Source: Odiellus spinosus (Eukaryota; Arthropoda; Arachnida; Opiliones; Phalangiidae). Taken from it: a DNA stretch of 64,000 nucleotides. Positions 57,428 through 64,000 of the stretch are shown here, one piece after another. A program made the translations under genes and the position numbers. The notes beneath the pieces were generated by a model. The model saw only the letters and a list, made by a program, of their open reading frames with translations, had not been told where the DNA came from and searched no databases. The stretch lies in the NCBI GenBank assembly GCA_963920705.1, contig OY987225.1:8907210-8971209 (forward strand). The letters run 5' to 3'. The number at the start of each line of letters is the position of its first letter. The stretch's first letter is position 1.

Positions 57428-59498
57428 TAGCAAAGCGATAAGTACTCCTCTAGCGTTCTGCGTAGCCTCAATAACAGGCCCAGAGGTTTAGGAATATTGG
57501 TACGAATCAAATGAACAACGAGTTTTCTGATATCTCAGTGAAAAGAGTACTTCACTTCATCAATGAAATTTGGCTTTTTTAAGCCTTTGACTGTCTGGGG
57601 TTGCACAATGGTCTACTAGTTTAAGTACATGGTTGGCTTTATCCAACGAACCCTCTCTTAGTAAACATTACAGGTTATACCTAAGTAACAAATCCAAATC
57701 TGCTAGTTAATGGCGCGAAAAATTATCTTTGCCACTGAGGTCTTCGAACTCTAGCTAACGGGTCCTCGACACTCGTGGCCACAGTAGCTTTTCACAGGTG
57801 ATTCATTGTAACACTGCGAATTTAGGACCTATTGGGCTTTTGCGTAATTATGAGGTTCTCTTAAGTTGGCGCCACCAACTGGTTTAGTTATAGATTTCTT
57901 GGCGGTTTTCTATAGTCTCTCTCCTGCTCTAATTAATGAGTTTTATTTCAATAATAAGTTATGTTTCAGATGTTTTTTAATAGATAGTTTTAGTTGAACG
58001 TTTTATTTATTATAAGAATGGTAGCGCATAGACCTCAACAAACATCTATGACGTTCTCTCAATAAGCCAGTTAAATTGTTTAGATAAACTTAGTCATGAT
58101 AGAGGATAATTAATATCAGTTACGTTATCAGCAATTACCGTGACTAGACGCTTCCGCCTTCTTGCCCAAAGACGGTCGAGTTTCACACTATAGGCTTGCT
58201 TAGGCTTATATAATTTCAAAAAACTGTTTAACGTCAAGGATTATGCCGAAATAGATAAACCTGAACCGTCCTAGACTTTGATCTATTACTTGTGTTAAGG
58301 GAAAGCCAAAGAAACGTCGCACAAACCTGAGCATCCCGGAGAAGAATGCTCCGAACTTCGACATCAGTTTTTGTTCAAGCCGTTTCTCAGCTTTCTTTCA
58401 TCGATCTGGGATGTAGACATGACTGGTCAAGTCCTGAAAAAATAATAAAAGGTAATTACTAAAAAGAAAAAACACATTTAAACACAATTATTCGGGTAGA
58501 TTAAAAAATATAGCAAATTTAAAGCATAGAGAAATTATTAGGGAAGGCTGGTTAAAACCCAAACAAAATAAGATTTGTCTACAACGCATTGATGGACACG
58601 CTTCACGGAGTGTAGTACAGTGGAAGGTTAGCGAAGCGCTTCACTAGCCTTCCACTGTGATAAACTACGTGAAGCAATCCTATCAAGCGGATTATTTTAA
58701 GTAACCAGATTGCGAGTCCCAGTCAGGTATCTCAGTCGAGTCTCGTGACGTCAGACCTTGTATAGAGCGAAAGCACGAGAGGAAAATTATTGAAAATATT
58801 TTGGTTGAAGTGCCAGCTAGCGATCGAGCAAACTGGCCCAATAAAAAAATTAGAACCACAGAGGCATGCTATAGGTTTTTTGGGGGAAGAAATCGTGGAG
58901 TCGTAGGGAGTTTTCCCCCAAAAGTTCTCTCTCTCATGCCACAGATATGCGTTTCAAACCCGAAACATACAGTAGGAGATTAAAGAAACATTAGGTTCGA
59001 CAGTATAACTTCAGAATGAAGTCAAGGTGATACACGGTTTATGGCAATTGTGAAGGATTGCCAAAACCAGTCTGAAAACGATGGTTGTCATATGTAGCAT
59101 AGCGTTTTGGTTACTTATAGAAAATAATCCGCTTATGCTGCTACCAGTGTTGCGAATCCCTTTATAGTACTTATTATTATTATCTAAATCATTGTTTTTT
59201 GTATACGTCATTTTGTCTACTTCCGCCTGTTTCTCCGCACAAGCTGCTTAACCCCACATAGTTATAAGACTTATAACCGATCTCTCTTTTATTCGGGGGG
59301 GATTCCTCCGGAACGGGGTTCTTCTCGTCTCTTATTTTGTGACGAAAATTGAACGATCGAGATAAAAAATCCCCCCGAAGAGGGTTTTAGAAAAAAGTTT
59401 GTTGGGGGCGGGTAAATTTGATAGAAAGGTTTTGAATTAAGGTGGAGAAGAGGAAAATTGGACTTGATCAGCATTCAGTAATGGAAACTCGTATCACT
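57428..59498. other. Gene-free stretch
   Basis: No supported gene. It holds the hairpin at 58601-58674. A GGCGCCACCAACTGG word near 57868 and G-rich tracts near 59295-59310 and 59400-59412 stand out, but no element boundary could be fixed. Confidence 0.45.
58601..58674. repeat. 74-nt hairpin, 36-nt arms, 2-nt loop
   Basis: CTTCACGGAGTGTAGTACAG opens arm 58601-58636, whose mirror is 58639-58674, ending CTACGTGAAG. ACAGTGGAAGG pairs without mismatch in the middle. Only about six of 36 positions differ. It could be a MITE relic or a transcribed fold-back; the loop is too short for a normal pre-miRNA. Confidence 0.75.
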
Positions 59499-61020
59499 TG
59501 GTAACTCAACACTTCTTTATTAAATCAACTACTAATTCACAAATAATAATAATATACACTCGGGGAAATAAACGTTTTAACACAACTAAGGCTATTCGCA
59601 CCGAGGGTACGATACTATCCCTCTATGAGGGGGAAGAGGTTTTTCGATCTCTTTTTCTAATTATGGTTTTTCTCTTTAATTCTTCGTTAAATAGTTCAAA
59701 CGTTAATTCTAATTTTAATCGCGGGGATTCTATAAATGTACGGAAGACGCGATACGTTCTTTTCACAAAGAATGACATGGAATTAATGGTTTTTCTCAGT
59801 TAACTTTAATTTTAATCCTTTAACAATATTCTATCAACCACCTTGGATCTTTTGATATAGAGGGGCAGTTTAAAATTTTAATTATTTATAACAATTATCA
59901 AGCTTACATTTCTCGTTCTCGGGAAATGGGGCGGCAATGGTTAGGATCACACAAAAAACTATGTCCCGGAGGGTAACAGATATATATATATTGTAAATAA
60001 TTATCGATACGTCTCTTAGGAGGTTAGAGTTTAGAATGACCAACTTTCTCTTTCGGACCTTATCTTTACTCGACAAAAAAAAAAGAAAACGGGGGGTTCT
60101 TTCGAGAAATACCTTCACTTTCTTTGTGAATTTCAATACTTTTAACTGTCTAGACCTTTTCTATAGGGTTTAGGGTACGTTATTTTCTTACTCTCGGATT
60201 TTCTACTTTTCTCAACTATAACCCGACATTCAATCTGGCTTAAAAACGAGGGGAGGGGGGCAAAATCAAAATGTACTCAACACAAAGGGTCCAAACAGCG
60301 ATTATAATACAGTCTTATCCTCGGATTTCGTTGACAACGGACTACGCTTCTCAGTCGGTTTCTCGGATTTCCTCTTGGATTAATTACGTTCTCATATGAT
60401 TCCCGATAAGGGTCATCTGGGGATTCAACGTGTGTTTTTCGTCAGCTTCCTGGTGGATTACGTTTAGATCGGTTTCGGATCCAAGAGGGATAATCTCGTT
60501 CTGTCCTTTAGGTGGGGTTTTCGAAGTCTCTGGCATTGGATTCCTTTTGAAATCAATGTTTTTCCGCGATTTGATATAATTTTAAAGTTTAATGTTATAA
60601 TATTCCGTCCGTTAAAGGGTTCCGGCCGTGTCTTATTCTATTGTCCCAGCGGGGGATCTTTTCTCATCTGAGAGAAAGGAAAATATATTTAGTAGGTCAG
60701 TTTCCGCCTCTTTAACCCATCGGCGATGTAGCCATTTCTCGAACGCACATGATATGGTAACCATGAGATTTAATTTTCATTTGTCAATTCTTTGTTACGT
60801 TATTAAATAGACACCGTGTGATAAATTTTGACTTAATTTAAACAAAGTATAAACTATTAGTAAATTACATTTCATATTAATCACTCAAGCTAAGCATCAA
60901 AAACACCCGAGTTAAACTCCCAAGAACTATCCACTACCAAACAAGCGTAAGAAGCGAACCCACTATCACGTGTCGCGTCTAGAGGAGGTAAAAAATCATG
61001 ACGTTTTTGGGGGCGTGACA
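59499..61020 (-). repeat. Candidate long LTR on the minus strand
   Basis: Read on the minus strand it begins TGTCACGCCCCCAAAAACGT and could end GAGTTACCA at 59499, giving TG...CA ends. GATTTAATAAAGAAG near the end offers a polyadenylation word. The TGTCACGCCCC start is familiar from gypsy LTRs. No target duplication, PBS or partner LTR was found, and the 1.5-kb length is long, so this is tentative. The frames inside show no family features. Confidence 0.3.
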
Positions 61021-62363
61021 ATCAAAAGGTCTACTTTTGTCCCTAAAAGGGAGTGGGAGGTCAGAGGTTAGCAAGCCTCGTGAAATCTAGCATTTAACAT
61101 TGAAATTAAAAATTTCAAATACGTTAAAATCCCTTAGATTAGGTTTGTGGGGAAATTTTTAGCGTTAAGTACCTGGTTAATTCATTTGTAGAACTTGTAT
61201 CGGAACAGTAACGCCTTATAGTGAAAGTTAACTCCAAAGTTAACTCAAAGAGTGAGAGACAACTCCCAAGATACTTTTATTTCCAGTATTGTAGTATCAA
61301 TAAAGAGTCATTTTTACATAGCGCACCTTATTCTCAATAATCTAGCAATAATAACAGAAATGACTGCGTTGATTGAAGGTTGGGCTACTGATAACAGTCT
61401 TGGTTTCAACGAATCCTACACCCGAGGTGTATCAGAAACTTCGCAAGTTAACATTCTCTGAACATGACTCTGGTGTAAATACGTAACCCAACCTTAAATT
61501 CGCATCCCAAACAAACAAAGTCTGTATACATTCTAAACATTAACCACCATTCTCCCCGTCTCGTCACACCCTGGCACTTCCCTTATTAGACTAGGCTTCC
61601 TCCATTTGGACTCCACCCACTATAGGAGACATTGACTCCCTTCAAAAGGCAAAAATAAAATCACGAAACGAATGCGAAACCTTCCCCATTTTGCCGCCCC
61701 AGAAGTTATTGACCCAGCAGCTATACGCCAGAGGATCAACAACCTTTGCCTTTTCCGTGACTTTTTCCATAAGAATTCTTCCATCCTCCCTCCATCTAAC
61801 GTTACTCGCGGCTATCCTTAAAAACCCAGAGCGACTACATCTGCTCGTCTACATCACTTCATCCACTAGGTAATAATCGATTGAAATAAACTCCCATCTT
61901 CCATTATTGAATTGGTTTACTGTCAGTATAAATTTCATACTGACATGTTACATTTAATTTTAGGCACCCTTAAAGGCCACTCCATCTGTTGGAATTATCG
62001 TTAAACTTTTATATTAATAAAAGTGATTTAAAAACTCAAACATAATGTTTATTCAAAAACAACTTATTAAAAAGATAAATAACATTTCAACTACGACTTA
62101 ATCCTTTACGAATTAACAAAACTAGAGCTAACCATTCTAAACAGAACTTGAAAGAGAACTGAAAAAGGAAGAGAACTAAAACGCTAAACTGCACAATCTC
62201 TTACACCTATCCCTTACGTCACATGCGGTATGTCACTTCCTGTTCTACCTAAATTGGCGGTTTATACAAAATATAAGTAGGGGGAAAATGAGCGTACTGC
62301 CCCACTTGGGAGCCGATGGAGCCGGGAGCCCAAAATGGCGCCCATTTTTTTTATTATTCAAAT
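61021..62363. other. Gene-free stretch
   Basis: Nothing coding is supported. Short frames at 61252-61461 and 61691-61873 lack family features. TAACTCCAAAGTTAACTC near 61223 is a small local repeat. Confidence 0.45.
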
Positions 62364-62452
62364 TTTTTTTTTTTTTTTATTTCATCCAGGTTTCGAACCT
62401 GGTACCTAATGTATGTGAGGTAAGTGCATTAGCAAACTAAGCCGTCTTCTCA
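62364..62452 (-). repeat. tRNA-derived SINE-like sequence
   Basis: On the minus strand there is an A-box-like CGGCTTAGTTTGCTAATGC (62426-62444) and a B box GGTTCGAAACC (62389-62399) inside a perfect T-arm (CCAGG, TTCGAAA, CCTGG), followed by an A-rich tail (62364-62379). The anticodon and acceptor stems do not pair, so it is a SINE head rather than a functional tRNA gene. Confidence 0.6.
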
Positions 62453-62484
62453 TATCAACTTTAAAAATATTTTCCATCCTTATC

Positions 62485-62835
62485 TATATTCTCGGTTCTT
62501 ATCTCTGTGTACATATATCACTGAAAGTTTAAATGATAAGGCGCCAAATCAAATGCGATTCTATAACCTATACTGAAACCTCTTTAAGCCTTTATCGTTT
62601 TCGAATTCCGCGCGGGTTTCCTATCTTATTATCACCTATGCCAGATCTTATCTTAAAACTCATTGGAAAAATAAATATATTTTTATATTCTTGTTTCTTA
62701 TCTCTATGTTCATATATCACATGATTGAAAGTTTAAGTGATAAGGCGCTAAATCAAATGTGAATCTATAACCTATACTGAAACCTCTTAAAGCCTTTATC
62801 GTTTTCGAATTTCGCGCGGTTCTCCTATCAGTAGT
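62485..62835 (+). repeat. Two-copy direct repeat, about 200-bp offset
   Basis: Copy 1 (about 62485-62630) and copy 2 (about 62682-62835) share ATAACCTATACTGAAACCTC and CCTTTATCGTTTTCGAATT. The second has a few substitutions and a small insertion (ATGATT). The frame at 62533-62724 lies across it and is not a gene. Confidence 0.8.
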
Positions 62836-63130
62836 ATCATGTTATCGACAAAAGTCTTTGCGTGTCCTATCTCAAAACACACCAGATAAATAAATTGATG
62901 GATTTTCAAATATCTTAACAAATAACTACAAGAATTTCCCCAAGTAAACATAACTATAAATTTTAACTGCAAATATACAATTATTTGTCTTAAACATTAT
63001 AATAAATGCGGAAAAATACTCAAACAAGCTGACGAACACCACGATATCAAATTAAAATTGGAAAGTTAGGCCTAATTACAACGTGTATGAAAATTGAAAT
63101 ACACTAATGATATATACAATTAAAGCTCGT

Positions 63131-63415
63131 GGTTAAACCCTACGCGGCATTGGTAAAACGTACTTCCATAGTTCAAGTACTGATATGTCGCTTGGTAAAA
63201 ACCTACGCGTCATTGGTAAAACCTATTTCCCAACTCAAGTACTGATTTGACGCTGAATCGCTTGGTAAAACCCTACGCGTCATTGGTAAAACCTATTTCA
63301 CAACTTATATGACTCATATTTCTAGGTTTAAAAGCGGGTTTTATCGGGGAAATACGTTGAAACTCGTGGTAAAACCCAACACTTCTTCGGGAAAACCAAT
63401 TTCTCAACTGATATG
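63131..63415 (+). repeat. Direct repeats upstream of the last gene
   Basis: CCCTACGCGTCATTGGTAAAA-like blocks occur at about 63137, 63202 and 63273, with a weaker one near 63369. TTGGTAAAAC recurs several times per block. The array ends about 20 bp before the TATA box of the next gene, so it may act as a promoter-proximal element. Confidence 0.65.
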
Positions 63416-63430
63416 ACGCCTATTTCAGAG

Positions 63431-63438
63431 TATAAAAG
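63431..63438 (+). promoter_or_regulatory. TATA box of the last gene
   Basis: TATAAAAG lies about 30 bp upstream of TCATTTA, an initiator-like word near 63459, and about 80 bp upstream of the split start codon. The spacing fits a normal RNA polymerase II core promoter. Confidence 0.65.
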
Positions 63439-63459
63439 CTAGGATACATGGTAGATAAG

Positions 63460-64000
63460 TCATTTAAAGCTGTCTTCAACCGTATTCCAGCCATCTACAA
63501 GAACACTAAAATGTAAGTACCATTTCGCTCTTAAAATTAACTTAGAAATTATTATCTTAACCCTAAATAACTTTGAAATTAATAACCTAACCCTAAATAT
63601 TTTTGAACTTTTCGCTGTCCTCGTAAATAACTTTTTCTTCCTAATATCTTATTATTAGTATAAAACCCCCCCAATTAACTTAGCCGTTTCTATCATTTAC
63701 AGGGACAACACAAATGTATTCGAGATCTCGTCAAGCAAATCGGTTACCATCACCCCTGACTGTCAAATCAGACTTGGATTTACCGATGGGTCCACCGGAA
63801 TCATTCTAAGTGAGGAGGAGTACTTTCAAATACATCGGATGCGGGAAGAAATCTCTCGGTACTTTCAAAACGAAGACGCAAGCCCATCATCGGTTTTCCT
63901 CGAAGGATCAACCCATAAACGGGTGGAACTTAAGTCATACAAGGATCGTAAAATGCTTAATATCCGCGAAATGACGACCGGAAACGGGAAGAACTATGGG
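63460..64000 (+). CDS. Gene with intron-split start codon, PC4/p15-like, cut by window edge
   Basis: Exon 1 runs from about 63460 and ends AAAAT at 63512. The intron 63513-63704 starts GTAAGT and ends TTTACAG. Exon 2 starts at 63705 with the G that completes ATG and stays open for 98 further codons to the window end. The protein begins MDNTNVFEISSSK and has an acidic region (LSEEEYFQIHRMREEISRYF). It ends in THKRVELKSYKDRKMLNIRE, which resembles the start of the single-stranded-DNA-binding PC4/p15 coactivator domain (V.l..fkgr..idIRE). No signal peptide. PC4 relatives act in transcription or DNA binding; whether this is a host gene or an element gene cannot be told from the part seen. Confidence 0.6.

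Noticed and set aside
62364-62452. A functional tRNA gene
   Set aside because: T-arm and boxes are good, but acceptor and anticodon stems do not pair and an A-rich tail follows, as in SINEs.

Overview
This is AT-rich nuclear DNA from an animal, most likely an arthropod. The evidence is genes with GT-AG introns, TATA promoters, Ty3/gypsy, LINE, Penelope-like and DNA transposon remains, tRNA-derived SINE sequence, and scattered CCTAACC/TAGGCCTA-type words. Taxon is an inference; no host marker gene was recognised. There is no sign of bacterial, plasmid or CRISPR sequence. Most of the window is nested transposable elements, and only two loci look like structurally intact spliced genes. Layout: 1-2156 has no gene but two short inverted repeats. 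2157-5960 is a decayed Ty3/gypsy element with a 5' LTR, PBS, gag, and pol with an internal RT deletion. 6199-27722 is a second, unrelated Ty3/gypsy element, 5'-truncated, running from gag to a polypurine tract and 3' LTR. It carries extra coding sequence where an env gene would sit: a methyl-CpG-binding-domain (MBD)-like ORF, then an AT-hook/coiled-coil/zinc-knuckle coding region. Two DNA elements landed inside that MBD ORF: a 1500-bp TIR element (11057-12556, 3-bp duplication) and an 11.7-kb giant inverted-repeat element (12859-24580, 6-bp duplication GACGCG). The reading frame matches exactly across both insertion sites. 27723-38280 holds a 314-bp MITE, a lone LTR with PBS, a minus-strand LINE remnant, several decayed ORFs and two tandem arrays. 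38282-42178 is a second large palindrome, itself broken by a Penelope-like fragment (11-bp duplication) and a 637-bp MITE (10-bp duplication). 45180-52024 is a DNA-transposon-like locus: a repeat array, a frameshifted TNP2/CMC-type transposase pseudogene, and an apparently intact 7-exon DUF4806-type gene of 399 codons. 52850-55275 is a foldback repeat and two satellite arrays (about 105 bp, and an exact 156-bp period). 55290-63430 is mostly gene-poor with LTR-like segments, a 74-nt perfect-looking hairpin and a SINE. The right edge holds the start of a gene whose start codon is split by an intron (AT|G); its second exon runs off the window and resembles the PC4/p15 family at its end. How the pieces relate: the window records a stacking order. 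The gypsy element inserted first, then the 1.5-kb and 11.7-kb DNA elements entered its third coding region. The strongest candidates for something undescribed are the MBD-bearing gypsy ORF in the env position and the giant palindromic element whose subterminal arrays are packed with CRE, octamer, GC-box and NF-kB-like words.
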